Below are positions 1 through 9,692 of a stretch of DNA of 64,000 nt, one piece after another. Source of the stretch: Linum tenue (Eukaryota; Streptophyta; Magnoliopsida; Malpighiales; Linaceae); assembly GCA_946122785.1 (NCBI GenBank), contig CAMGYJ010000006.1, positions 41,436,066 to 41,500,065 of the forward strand, written 5' to 3'. The notes under the pieces were generated by a model. It worked only from the letters and a program-made list of their open reading frames with translations, had not been told where the DNA came from and ran no database searches. The translations under genes were made by a program, and so were the position numbers. Each line of letters starts with the position of its first letter. Position 1 is the stretch's first letter.

Positions 1-710
1 AACTAGAATTATGTGAATGTTAGTAAGGATTGCATGACTTGTGTGTGGTTGTGTTTTAATGCATGTATTGAGGTATTTTCATGAAGGTTGTGTTGTGTTT
101 TCCATTTCCAACTCTTATGCAGGTAGAGGGAAATTCCCTTCTTGCTAAGAGGCTTATAAAAAGCTGGAATTCCTTAGGCAAATTGAATCACCTAATAAGG
201 TCAAATTAGGGCAAATGTCATACTACATTTTAGAACCTTGGGTAGGTTGTATGTTGGCCGTCCGGGCTACGGTTTGAGGGCGAAGCCTAAGGAACCCTTA
301 GTCGATTGTCCAAGAGAGCTACTTGGGTAGCTTAATTTGATATCCCTTGGCCTAGTGACCGAGAGAGTGATGCATGTTCACTTGTTGCGCTTCCCTGCGG
401 TTTACAACCGGTTTTACCACACATTTCAATTCGGTCCAACAAATTGTAATTACTAGCTAGGGGGAGCAACACCTGAGTGAAGCTTTCTCGATTAATGTTA
501 AAAACCATTTACATTTCCAATTGCTTTCAAATTTAGTTCATAGTTTCAACTCAAACTCGATTGCAAGATAATGTTTCAAATAGTTGAAGTAGGGGTGCAT
601 GGATCGGCCAGGTTGTGACTTTTAAAACATACTTGCCCTATATTGCACCCGGCTAAGGTTAATACTTGGGTCTTAATCGGGATTTTAATTGTGATATTCG
701 GGACGAGTCA
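1..710 (+). repeat. Element D (Athila-type) 5' LTR, 3' part only
   Basis: The segment aligns by eye, in order, with 37080-37708, the end of the second D LTR. Shared blocks include the GCTAGGGGGAGC block at 457-468, the GCTAGATAATG block and a closing run up to GAGTCA at 705-710. The LTR start lies left of the window. It is followed by a degenerate primer site and a gag start, so this is the 5' LTR. Confidence 0.8.
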
Positions 711-717
711 TATTTTT

Positions 718-735
718 TCGCGCGGTGGCAGGGAA
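718..735 (+). other. Degenerate primer-binding site of element D
   Basis: The 18 bases lie 7 bases after the LTR end, where the other Athila elements of the window have a tRNA-Asp site. About 13 of 18 positions agree with TGGCGCCGTTGCCGGGGA, so this is a decayed or variant site. Confidence 0.45.
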
Positions 736-861
736 CTTCGGTCCATTATTTTGAAAAGATTGTTTGGTGTTAATCTAGCGTTTACTTTTTGTTTTGTTGA
801 GTGTGAATATTGCTTGTGTTAGACGAGTTGTGTTTCTTTGAAGTGTGTGCATGAGGGTGTA

Positions 862-966
862 TTACTCGGAGTAATCCGACTCCTTTGGTGCCACTAGACG
901 AGAACCTTAACCGCACTCTCCGACTCTTGGCTCGTGAGAGGGAGCTGGTAGAATCAAGAAGGATAG
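862..966 (+). pseudogene. Element D gag N-terminal fragment
   Basis: The frame starting at 862 begins TRSNPTPLVPLDENLNRTLR. This parallels the gag starts of A and B (TRSQSGGLMPLDPEIERTC and TRSQSGDLLPLDQELERTC). The usual ATG is not in a clean context. The reading frame stops abruptly where the CACTA transposon enters at 967 and resumes at 34802 in degenerate form. It is a structural nucleocapsid precursor fragment with no remaining function. Confidence 0.65.
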
Positions 967-980
967 CACTACAGGAAAAC
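967..980 (+). repeat. CACTA terminal inverted repeat, left
   Basis: CACTACAGGAAAAC, preceded by the TAG target duplication. It pairs with the complement at 34788-34801. Confidence 0.85.
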
Positions 981-1371
981 AAGTTTCTAGTGACAGGATC
1001 TTATTCACGGGAAATTGTCCCGTACTAAGAAGTGCCTAATAGTCACAGGGAATGTTCCTGCAATTAGTTATACAGTTCTAATCACGGGAATTAATTTACG
1101 TGTTTTTGTTCTTTTTATTTTCCGTGATTAATTGTTAGTCATGGTTAATTACCGCGAATAATGTGCAAATTTACCTTTTCAGATTTTAGGTGAAAATAAA
1201 AAAAAGATTTCTAAGAAAAATATATCACAAATGAATAAAGTTTTGCTCCTTCATTATTCTAAAAAAGGAGTTTAGAATGAATACATTTTTTTATTGCCCT
1301 TTTCAATAAATAATTCAAGAGCTGGGACCTTTGGTTTTGTCCGAAAATTCCGTCATAGGAATTTAGATGCC

Positions 1372-1620
1372 TGATGACATGATATATACACATGTTTTTG
1401 TCCACCATTCCTCTATCGTTTGAGTCTCATCTCTCGTGTTTTAGGCCGATTTCACGCTAGTTTATTCGTATTTGTGATATTTCAGGTCCTAGTATGTGAA
1501 GGAAGGTTCGGGCAGGAGTTCGGAGTCGATTGGACGAAGTTGGAACGATTGACAGGAAGCTGGGAAACCACACGGCCAGACCTAAAAACCACACGGCCGT
1601 GTGGAATCCCTTTGCACGGG
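1372..1620 (+). repeat. Element B 5' LTR, left part
   Basis: The segment matches 29368 onward. It contains the perfect palindrome CCACACGGCCGTGTGG at 1589-1604 and ends at the ACGGG target site (1616-1620) of element A. The LTR resumes at 11040. Confidence 0.85.
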
Positions 1621-2962
1621 TGATAGACCGATAATTACACATGTTTTCACCCCTATTCTGAAGCCGTTTGTGATGTGGAATCTCGTGTTTTAAGCCGATT
1701 TCACGCTAGGTTGTGTGTTTATGTCATATTTCAGGACCCGACGTTGGAATTGAGGCGGAGAAACGAGTTCTGGGTCGAAAGGAGCGAAGTTGGGACGAAG
1801 GAGGCTGATGGATGAAAATACCCGGCCATGACTAAGAATACCCGGCCGGGTATTATTCCTTTGGGCGCCCCGCGAGAAACAAAAGGGCGCCCGGGCAAAT
1901 GGCTTAAATCCCCGGTCGGGGATTATGGAAAGAGACCGGGGATTTTCCCTGAGGCCGAAACGGTGCGTTCAATTTGTACCCGGTCGAGACCCAAAATACC
2001 CGACCGGGTATTTCGACCGGGTATTGCGACCTGGCAGCTGATAAAAGGAAAAGAAGGCCAACTTTCAAGGGTTCCGAATTTTTGAGAGAGAAAGCGATTC
2101 CTAGAGAGAGAAAGCGACGAACCAGAGTTCCCAAGTGCCATTGCTTGGTCTTCATCACCATTGGAGCCCGGTGTGAGCTTGGAGAAGTGCCGATTAAACG
2201 TCCAGGAGCAGAAATCCATCTTCACAGTATGATTTCCGCGTCTGAATCCGCTTTTGCTTCTTTCTCTATGGAGTAGTTCCCCCATTCATCTGGGTATGGG
2301 GAACCTTAGATTTGTATGCTAGGTCTGATTGTATGAACCCAAGTACAGAGTTTGTGAATTGATTATATTTGATTGAGGTTTGAATGATTGAATGACTTGA
2401 ATCCTGATCAAATTCCTATTGTTTCTGCTTTGACCTAGAATGAGAATATCTGCCTAGGTTGATAGAGTATCCTTAATCGAAGGTGGTGAATTGGTAACTT
2501 TAGTCGAGGAGCCAACTCGCTATTCTGTACCGAATTCAATTCGGTAGTGGAGGTTTGGTTCGTTAGGGCCTCAATCTGTTTACTCCGGTGGAGGTTAGTC
2601 GCCCGCTAGAGACTCAGATTGAGAGGGTCTGGAGACCTTTAGTCGAGACTTTAGACTATTTAAGAACCTTCCGCAGTATAACTTTCATAAAAACTAAACT
2701 TGGTAAATTGCAATCCGACTTAACTGCAGTCTAGGGGGAACCATATCCGGGTGACCTCTCTTGACTTGAACAACCGTTTAACTTGCTTTGTGTTTTTGTT
2801 TGCTTGAATCTGCACTAAAAGTTCACTGCTAGATAACGAGAATTCACCGAGTAGTCATCACATCTAGGACCTGGGTTGACAATAAAACCCAAACCCGCTA
2901 TACTACGCTTTAGGAAGTGGTTACACTTGGCCATTTTCTAGAGTGACAGTAGGAGTGAGTCA
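1621..2962 (+). repeat. Element A 5' LTR
   Basis: It begins TGATAGACCGATAATTACAC and ends GAGTCA. U3 carries the perfect 18-bp palindrome AATACCCGGCCGGGTATT (1837-1854), the near-palindromes AATCCC-CGGTCG-GGGATT (1907-1924) and AATACC-CGACCG-GGTATT (1995-2012), then an A/T-rich ATAAAAGG (2041-2048) as possible TATA. The leader has ATGGAGTAG at 2268-2276 and the inverted repeat TACCGAATTCAATTCGGTA at 2528-2546. Confidence 0.92.
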
Positions 2963-2967
2963 AGTTT

Positions 2968-2985
2968 TGGCGCCATTGCCGGGGA
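2968..2985 (+). other. Element A primer-binding site (tRNA-Asp)
   Basis: TGGCGCCATTGCCGGGGA has one mismatch to the complement of the tRNA-Asp 3' end and lies 5 bases after the LTR. Confidence 0.88.
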
Positions 2986-3109
2986 CGGCTAGGCTGTTGA
3001 AGAAAAGTGATTTCTGTTACTTTAGCATTTTCATTTTCGCATTGAGTGTTTGTTCTTTCCCACTTGTGCCTTCACGGGTTTGCATTGCTTGATTGTGTGC
3101 AGATAGTGC

Positions 3110-4963
3110 ATGACCCGTAGCCAGTCGGGAGGTTTAATGCCGTTGGATCCAGAGATTGAACGCACCTGCAACCAACTTCGGAGACAACAGCGAGCTAGAC
3201 TGGCTACGGTGGAGCGCAGAGACGGCCAATTGAGCAGCGAATCCGAGGACGAGTACGAGATGGAAGGCGATCAAAACCCACCTCCGGTGAACCAGATCCT
3301 GGGGAACGACCCCAATCCCCAGGGAGCTGGGGTCCATCATCATCCACCACCATCGGGTCCCACCTTGGAGTACTACTATACTCCACGGATTGCTGACATC
3401 CGCTCGGTCATCCTCTATCCACCCATTCCTGCAAACAACTTCGAGATCAAGCCATGCTGGATTCAACTCATTACATCCTCTATCCAGTTCCATGGCTTGA
3501 AGGATGAGGAAGCCCGGGTACATCTTTCCCATTTTCTGCAGCTGACGAATAGGTTCAAGCTGAACGGTGTCCCGGATGACGCAATCCGCCTTCACCTCTT
3601 CCCCCATTCCCTGGCGGGGAATGCTAAGAGGTGGTTGGAGACCCAGCCCCCATTGTCCATCACTTCTTGGGACGATCTGGCTGACAAGTTCGTGCATAGG
3701 TACTATCCGGCATCGAAGACCACAGAGATTCAGCGGGAGATCACTCACTTCCGCCAAGAGCCAGATGAGTCCCTTTGTGATGCATGGGAGCGGTACATGG
3801 GATACTTCTGGCAGTGTCCCCATCATGGCTTCAGCGATGCATTCACAGTGGGGAACTTCTACAGCGCCCTCACTCCAGACAGCCAGAGGGTGATTGAGTC
3901 TCTATGCCCAGGAGGGGATATTCTTACTAAGACTCCACCCGAGCTGAACCAGATGATTAGTACCCTGGCTGCCCGAGATCATTCTTGGGGACAGAACAAC
4001 AGAGGCAGGAATTCCCGGGACCGGGGTGTGCATGCTATGGAGGCCAGGTCCGGGTTAGAGCAGCAGGTGGTTGAGTTGGTGCAGACGTTGAAGCAGCCCA
4101 ACAGTCTCCTTCCGGGCCGAGGTGTAGCTACGCCTCCAGTAGCTCAGTGTCAGTGGTGTGAGAGCCTGAATCACCTGGTGGAGGATTGTCAGTCTATGAG
4201 GGAATCTTCTACTCCCCAAGAGCAGGTGGACTTCATCGCCAATGCTCGGCGCCTGGACCCGTACAGAAACACCTACAACGAAGGATGGCGCCAGCATCCC
4301 AACTTTGCCTGGAGCAGCAACACCAACAAACCACCTGGTTTCCCAGCATCAGCAGGTGGTTTTTAGCAGAGGCAGCCCTTCCAGGGTAGGCAGGGGCCAC
4401 CACCACAGCAGCAGCCCTACCAGCCTAGGCAAGGGCAGCCATTCATGCAGCCCCAGTGTCAGTATGCCGAGCCAGCAGCAGCGCCAACTCCCGATAATCA
4501 GATGACTGAGCTGAAGAACATTTTTGCGGCATTCATGACCATCAGCCAGGCAAATTTCACAAGGGTGGACCAGAGCATAGCCTCACTGGAGGCAGGACAG
4601 AGGAACCAGGGTGCCATTCTGCAAGATTTACAGAACCAGGTGGGTGTCATAGCTCGCCAAATTACTACCCGGGCCCCGGGGACTCTAGCTGCCACCACTG
4701 TCCCCAATCCACGTGATCCGCACGAGCAGCTGGATGCTATCTTTACCAGGAGAACCACGACCATCATCGCTGATCCTGCCCGGCCGGGCAGGAAGAACCT
4801 CTGCCTGCTTCAGCACTTTCAGCTGTTGATGCAAAAGTGCGGGTGGAGAAGGAAGCTTCTACTCCCAAGCCACAACCAGTGGTTAAGGAGCATGTGCCCC
4901 AGCTTCCCTTCCCCACTCGCCTACATAAAGATAAGCTGGAGACTGAGTTTGCCAAGTTTATGA
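3110..4963 (+). pseudogene. Element A gag, one in-frame TAG
   Basis: The start MTRSQSGGLMPLDPE (3110) matches B and D. The frame is open for 418 codons, with the capsid domain (WIQLITSSIQFHGLKDEEA to TLAARDHSWGQ) and a complete CCHC zinc knuckle CQWCESLNHLVEDC at about 4150-4191. A TAG at 4364-4366 interrupts; the frame then continues (QRQPFQGRQGPPPQQ) to a frameshift near 4790. The stop is explained by CAG to TAG. Gag proteins form the cytoplasmic particle and bind element RNA. Except for the stop this is the best-preserved gag in the window, so a shortened product could still be made. Confidence 0.88.
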
Positions 4964-5524
4964 CAATGTTGAAGCAGCTCAACATCAGCGTACCATTTGT
5001 GGAGGCACTGTCGAAGATGCCTAAGTACGCAAAGTTCATGAAAGATCTTTGCACCAACAAGAAGAAACTTGGGGATCTCTCGACAGTGCTGCTGAGCGAG
5101 GAGTGTTCTGCTGTCCTGCAGAACAAGCTGCCCGAAAAGCGCAAGGATCCAGGGAGTTTTACTATCCCTCTTACTATTGGCAGCATGCATGTAGGAAGTC
5201 CTTGGCGGACCTAGGCGCTAGCATTAATGTCATGCCATATAAACTGTTCAAAAAGCTAGACCTAGGTGAACTTAGCCCTACTAGGATAGCATTCAGCTAG
5301 CTGATCGTTCTGTTGTGCATCCTAGGGGTATCGTAGAGGATCTGCTTGTTAATGTGGGTGCATTCACATATCCTGTTGATTTTGTTATCCTAGACATAAA
5401 TGATGATGTGGATGTGCCTTTGATTCTGGGTAGACCATTTCTTGCCACCGCCAAGGCACTTATTGATGTGCATGATGGTAAACTGATTCTGCGTGCTGGG
5501 AATGAACAAGCTACCTTTCTGTGA
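4837..5524 (+). pseudogene. Element A protease region, frameshifted
   Basis: The linker (KEHVPQLPFPTRLHKDKLE) is in one frame from 4837. The catalytic block SLADLGASINVMPYKLFKK (about 5194-5250) is in a second frame, and DVPLILGRPFLATAKALIDV (from about 5412) in a third. At least two small indels (about 5190 and 5300) therefore break it. Sequence is close to the protease of B. Confidence 0.8.
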
Positions 5525-5949
5525 CTGAATTCGATCACTGTGCTATGATTGCTGTCACACCGGTGCATGCTATTTCTGACCAGATGCACGAGCCTGTCGT
5601 GTATCCTTCTGCACTTCTCATTTTGCAGGATCCCCCACTCACCCCTTCGCCGCCACTCACTCCAGCCTCACCGCCGAATAAAAAACCCAAAGAGGAGTGG
5701 CGGCCGAAGCAGCAGGTGCCTAAGCCCACTCGGAAGAAAGGTGGAGACCACTATGAGCTGGTCCCACCTCCTGCATCCCGATCACCCTGGCCATCCGTGT
5801 ACTCACTTGCCTGCATTCTGCCGGATGGCCAGGTCGAGCTAACCAATGCTGGTGGTGGCACCCGTCGGGTGCACGGTCACCACCTGAAGCTGTACCTCAA
5901 GAGTGACGTGGATCCGCTCTTGGAGGCACCTGTTCTCTCGGACCCTTAG
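5525..5949 (+). pseudogene. Element A integrase C-terminal tail joined to protease end (pol core deleted)
   Basis: The ORF at 5521-5949 begins a few codons after the protease and is proline/lysine rich (PLTPSPPLTPASPPNKKPKE). It ends GGTRRVHGHHLKLYLKSD, the VNGHRLKLYL end of Athila integrases. Everything from reverse transcriptase to the integrase core, normally over 3 kb, is missing. The join is in an open frame, so a short protein of unknown use could be made. Confidence 0.7.
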
Positions 5950-5992
5950 TTCCGCCATGGGCGTCCAGCTAAAAGACGGTAAAGAAGCGCTT

Positions 5993-6010
5993 GTGGGGAG
6001 GCAACCCCAC
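5993..6010 (+). other. Hairpin GTGGGG-AGGCAA-CCCCAC after the integrase stop (element A)
   Basis: A perfect 6-bp stem and a six-base loop lie 44 bases after the ORF stop. Element E has GTTGGG-AGGCAA-CCCAAC at 48106-48123: both arms changed together and the loop is identical. This supports an RNA structure. Confidence 0.7.
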
Positions 6011-6171
6011 CACGGTTTGCATTTTCTTTTCCCTTTTCCTGAGTTTTTTGTGTCGTGTCGAGTCAGTTGCATGTCTGTAGTGAAGTTCGGTCGTCTGTGA
6101 TGCCTCGGTTTGGTGTTTTCGTGCAAGAGAGGTCGAAATTTTGGAGAATGAGAATTTTGGGCGGAAGGGTA

Positions 6172-6490
6172 AAATACCCGGTCATGAGCCAAAATACCCG
6201 ACCGTGTATTTTTGGCTCGTGCCCGGGCCCCCTTCTGCCTTCCGGGGCGCCAAAAGGTCAAATCCCCGACCTCGGGCAAAAAATACCCGACCGGGTATTT
6301 TTGGCTCGAGACCGGGGATTTCCTGGCCTTGATACGCCGCGTTTAGGGAACCCCCGATCTCTCGCCAAAAATACCCGATCGGGGATTTTTGGCGCGAGAC
6401 CGGGGATCCTCGCTCCTATAAAACGCGGAGTTTGACGGACCCCCGGCCGTGGACTCGAAAATACCCGACCGGGTATTTTTGCTATAAATA
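6172..6490 (+). promoter_or_regulatory. Element A internal promoter for the 3' ORF: CGRYCG palindromes and two TATA boxes
   Basis: Palindromes AATACC-CGACCG-GGTATT occur at 6282-6299 and 6460-6477, with partial copies at 6172-6220 and 6368-6386. They are identical in type to the LTR U3 of A. TATA boxes are TATAAAA at 6417-6423 and TATAAATA at 6483-6490. A CT-rich leader follows. Activity is inferred. Confidence 0.65.
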
Positions 6491-6764
6491 GCAAACCCCC
6501 GGTCAGTTTCTCTCTCTACCCTCATTTTTCCAAAATTTCCCCTCTCTCTACTCTCAAAACCTCTCCCCTCTCTCCTCTTTGGCCGCCGCCGCCCCTCCGC
6601 CGCCGCCGGCCGCTCCTCCGCCGCTGCCGCGCCGCCGTCGCCGGTCATTTTCCGCCGACTCGCCGGCCATTTTCCGGCGAGCCTCCCGGGCAATTTTTTT
6701 CGCTCCCCCTCGCGTCCCTCACCCTTTCTTCGCGTCCTAGCTACAGTTCTCCTTGTGTTTCCAG

Positions 6765-7059
6765 GTGTGTTTCTTGTTCATTGCTCGTTTCATGGAAAAC
6801 CGAACTGTAGATTATAGGATCGAGAACTGTGTTTGCCTGCCTGATTTAGAGTAGGGTGAGGGATGACTTGAGCTACCCGTGTACTTATTGTGGTTGGTTC
6901 TGTGGTCTTGCCTTGAGTCCGGTTGAGTTGATTTCGATTCAACCGGCTGTGCTTAACTGTTAGCCTAGGTGAGCCTTGAGTGTGGGGGAAGTGATGAACC
7001 CATACTGTTGGTCCTGACGAATTTTTCTTGGCTCCACTTTTGGTTTGTTGATTGTGCAG
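6765..7059 (+). other. Possible intron in the leader of the element A 3' ORF
   Basis: TTTCCAG/GTGTGT at the left and TTGTTGATTGTGCAG/G at the right look like good plant splice sites. The ORF ATG follows 5 bases later (7064). Same position as in B. Confidence 0.4.
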
Positions 7060-7063
7060 GACC

Positions 7064-8458
7064 ATGTCCTTCGATCATCCGTTTGTGCAGGGCTTGCGCC
7101 TGCACCGGGAGTACGCGGACCAGTTCCACAAGGTGATTCGAGGGAAATTGGAGCGCCACCACCATCTCGAGTGGGCCGTGTTCGAGCAGCTCCACTGCCT
7201 GCAGGAGCTCAGCGCCGCCATCAGTCACCGCGATTGGCGGACGCTGCTCACCATAGACGAGCCCACCTACACGGAGCTGGTGTGGGAGTTCTACACCACA
7301 TTTCAGTATGACCACAAGGAGCCCCGGGACGCCAATGCGGTGACATTTAGGATGGGTGGCCATCCCCGGGAGCTGACCATTGACGGGTTGGCCTACGCAT
7401 TGGGGATCGAGTACCACCTGTTCGATGGCCACACGGTCGAGATCCCGAACCCGACCGACTGGAACCAGGATCATTTCTACAGACGTGTAGTCCGGCACGC
7501 CTATCGGGATGACGTCTTCGAGGCTGGCCAAACCTACGTCAGCACCCTCAGGCCGGAGTGGCACATTCTGAACCTGCTGATCACCCGCTCCATCGTCCCC
7601 AACGCCACCGGCTCGCATAAGATTCCGAAGCGGGTGTTGTACGCCATGTCCTCGATGCCACGGGAATCCCACCCACCTCTTCTGTGGTCCCTTAATCACC
7701 CGGCTAGCTCGCCATTTCGGCATCAGCTTCGAGGGGCTTCAGGATGCTTCTGCACAGGGCGGCTCCGCACCCCTCAGTCGGGACTTGCTCCACAGCGCAC
7801 GCCTCCTGGCCACTGATGACATCCGTACATGGGTGGACGGGCTTTCTATGCCCCCTGAGAGGTTGTGGATCTTGATGAGGACGAGGAGGACGATGACTAC
7901 TCAGGCGAGGAGGTGGATGAGGATGCAGATGATGATGACGGCGCCATGGATGCCGATGAGCCAGAGCCCTCGCTCTCCCCACCTGGGGACCTTCGGCCTC
8001 GATGGAGACCGGTGAGAGGTGAGTCCTCCTCTGGTCCTTCTGGTCCGTCGATGGCTTCCGGCCCATCGATGGACTTCTTCACGGAGCAGTTCCAGCAGAT
8101 GGGGCTCCAGTTCCAGCAGCTCGGTCTTCAGAACCAGCAGCTCATGGACCATCAGGTCTAGTTTTACCAGCAGTATTCGGCCCACCAGGCCGAGTACCTA
8201 TCCAGGATGGCGGGAGTTGACGAGCGCCTTGGCCGCCTGGAGACCCACATGGGAGTCACTAGTGCTCTCATCGAGCGGGAGAGAGATCGTGGCCGCCGCC
8301 TGATGGAGTACTCGGAGCACCTGCTCCAGGCTTGTCATCCTCCAGAGGAGCACCACTGGACCACCCGGCGGGATCATTCGTTACCACAGCAGCCACCGGA
8401 GGATGGCGACTACGACCTCATGAACCAGATCGACTTCTCCGGTCTTGGCGGGCCCTAG
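7064..8458 (+). pseudogene. Element A 3' ORF (Athila ORF1-like, env position), two frameshifts
   Basis: It starts MSFDHPFVQGLRLHREY at 7064. The N-terminal globular part contains TIDEPTYTELVWEFYTTF, VTFRMGGHPRELTIDGLAYA and ILNLLITRSIVPN, matching the 3' ORF of B. The frame changes near 7685 and again near 7860. Then comes an acidic stretch (DEDEEDDDYSGEEVDEDADD) and a glutamine-rich coiled coil (FFTEQFQQMGLQFQQLGLQ). A CAG-to-TAG stop is at 8159, then DERLGRLETHMGV and an end at 8456-8458. No signal peptide or membrane span is seen. The family resembles the Pfam Athila ORF-1 family; its role is unknown. Confidence 0.72.
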
Positions 8459-9676
8459 GGGCGTGTTTTGAGTGTTTTTCTCTTTGTCAGCATGCAAACT
8501 TTTTGTCTTATGTCGGTTTTGTTTTTTTTTTCTTTTTGGATGTTGTACTATTGGGCTGACCATTGGACCTAACATATGTGTTTGAGCTCTTTGGTTTTCC
8601 TTAGCTGTGCTTGTGTTCCCGACTGGTCCTCTCTCCAGTCCGTTCCATCCTGACTGGTCCATTTCCAGTCTCCTGCAGTCTGTGCACACCGTTAACATCG
8701 TTCCGCTTTCCTTCCCTCTTCTCCATTGAGGGCAATGTCGATCTTAAGTGTGGGGGGATGTTTATCTTTTGACTGCATTAGATCTGTTTGTGTGCTTGGA
8801 GCCTAGTCCATTGTCCAAATTTTTAAATTTGAGGGCTCCAAGTACGTGTTCCTTGCAATTGCCTGCTCAGTATGCTTTGAATTGACAGTCTCTGTAGTGA
8901 TTTGCAACCTAGGGAGGTAGTGTAGCACTATGGAGGATGTTGATGCATTTAAGAAGTCTCATTTCTTCTTCATATTGTGTTGGTTGATTGAGTGAATTAG
9001 TGATCTTAGGACCCTTGAATTGTGTGGTGTTGTGGACTCTCTGCCTGTCATGGACTCGTGTATCATGTTTTGAAAATAACAGGTGCTCAAAAATGTGCTT
9101 TTAATTAACGTCTCCCGTGCGAATAGGGCGAAAGTGTGTAAGGGGAGACGGGAATCCGTTCCCAATTTCCACCTACTACCTCCAGCCCCCTTACATGTCT
9201 TTCCCCCGCACGAGGCTCGAGACACCCGCTCCTGGCATGGCCGGTAAGAGTCGGGCTCCCGCAAAACCTTTGCTACGTGGGAGCCCCCGTTTTCTGCAGA
9301 AACAGGTTGGAACCCTTGAAAAAAGAAAAAAAAACAGAAAAACAGAAAAACAAGCAAAAAGAAGAAAGAAAAGGGGTTCCAACCATCTTCAAGAAGAAAA
9401 TCGAGCACCTTGAAAAATGTGAGTCCATGATCTTTTGTTTTTGAGAGTCTCTTCATCCACGATTCATTTGTCCTCTGTTCACTATTTTCCATGATGCCGA
9501 CTCGAGACTAGTGCTCTCGCCGAAGAAGCTATGAGATGACTTGTGCGTCGGTTGACCTCGTAAGTTGCTAAATGATCTAGGAAGTCCTCTACCTACGATC
9601 GAGGTTGTTTGTTGCTATAGAGGTCTGGAGAGTTGCATTGGTTTGAGTTAGGTTTGCTTGGGGACAAGCAAATGGT
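8459..9676 (+). other. Element A structured 3' non-coding region
   Basis: No gene is seen. Landmarks: CCATTGAGGGCAATG and CTTAAGTGTGGGGGG (8743-8757), the CTTGGAGCC/GGCTCCAAG hairpin (8795-8842), an 11-bp perfect stem GGTTGGAACCC/GGGTTCCAACC around a 58-base A/G-rich loop (9305-9384), and TTTGCTTG-GGGA-CAAGCAAA (9653-9672). Confidence 0.72.
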
Positions 9677-9692
9677 TAAGTGTGGGGGAGTT
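9677..9692 (+). other. Element A polypurine tract
   Basis: TTAAGTGTGGGGGAGT-type purine run immediately before the 3' LTR at 9693; it primes plus-strand synthesis. Confidence 0.8.

Noticed and set aside
1573..1604. CACACGGCCGTGTGG palindromes as restriction or cloning artefacts
   Set aside because: They occur in many degenerate copies, at homologous LTR positions and in the interior of element B, so they belong to the element.
1904..2285. Overlapping ORFs of 85-120 codons on both strands in the A LTR (and at 9976-10357)
   Set aside because: They run through palindromes and the leader, are mirrored on the opposite strand because of those palindromes, and encode low-complexity text without known domains.
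3134..3826. 230-codon minus-strand ORF opposite the gag of element A
   Set aside because: It mirrors a well-supported gag on the plus strand and has no recognisable domain.
4364..4366. TAG in the gag of A as a programmed readthrough site
   Set aside because: B has several similar stops spread over gag, all consistent with CAG decay, and there is no conserved context after the codon.
9305..9384. A-rich tract as the poly(A) tail of a retrogene
   Set aside because: It is enclosed by a perfect 11-bp stem and recurs at the same place in three other elements, so it is an internal part of these elements.
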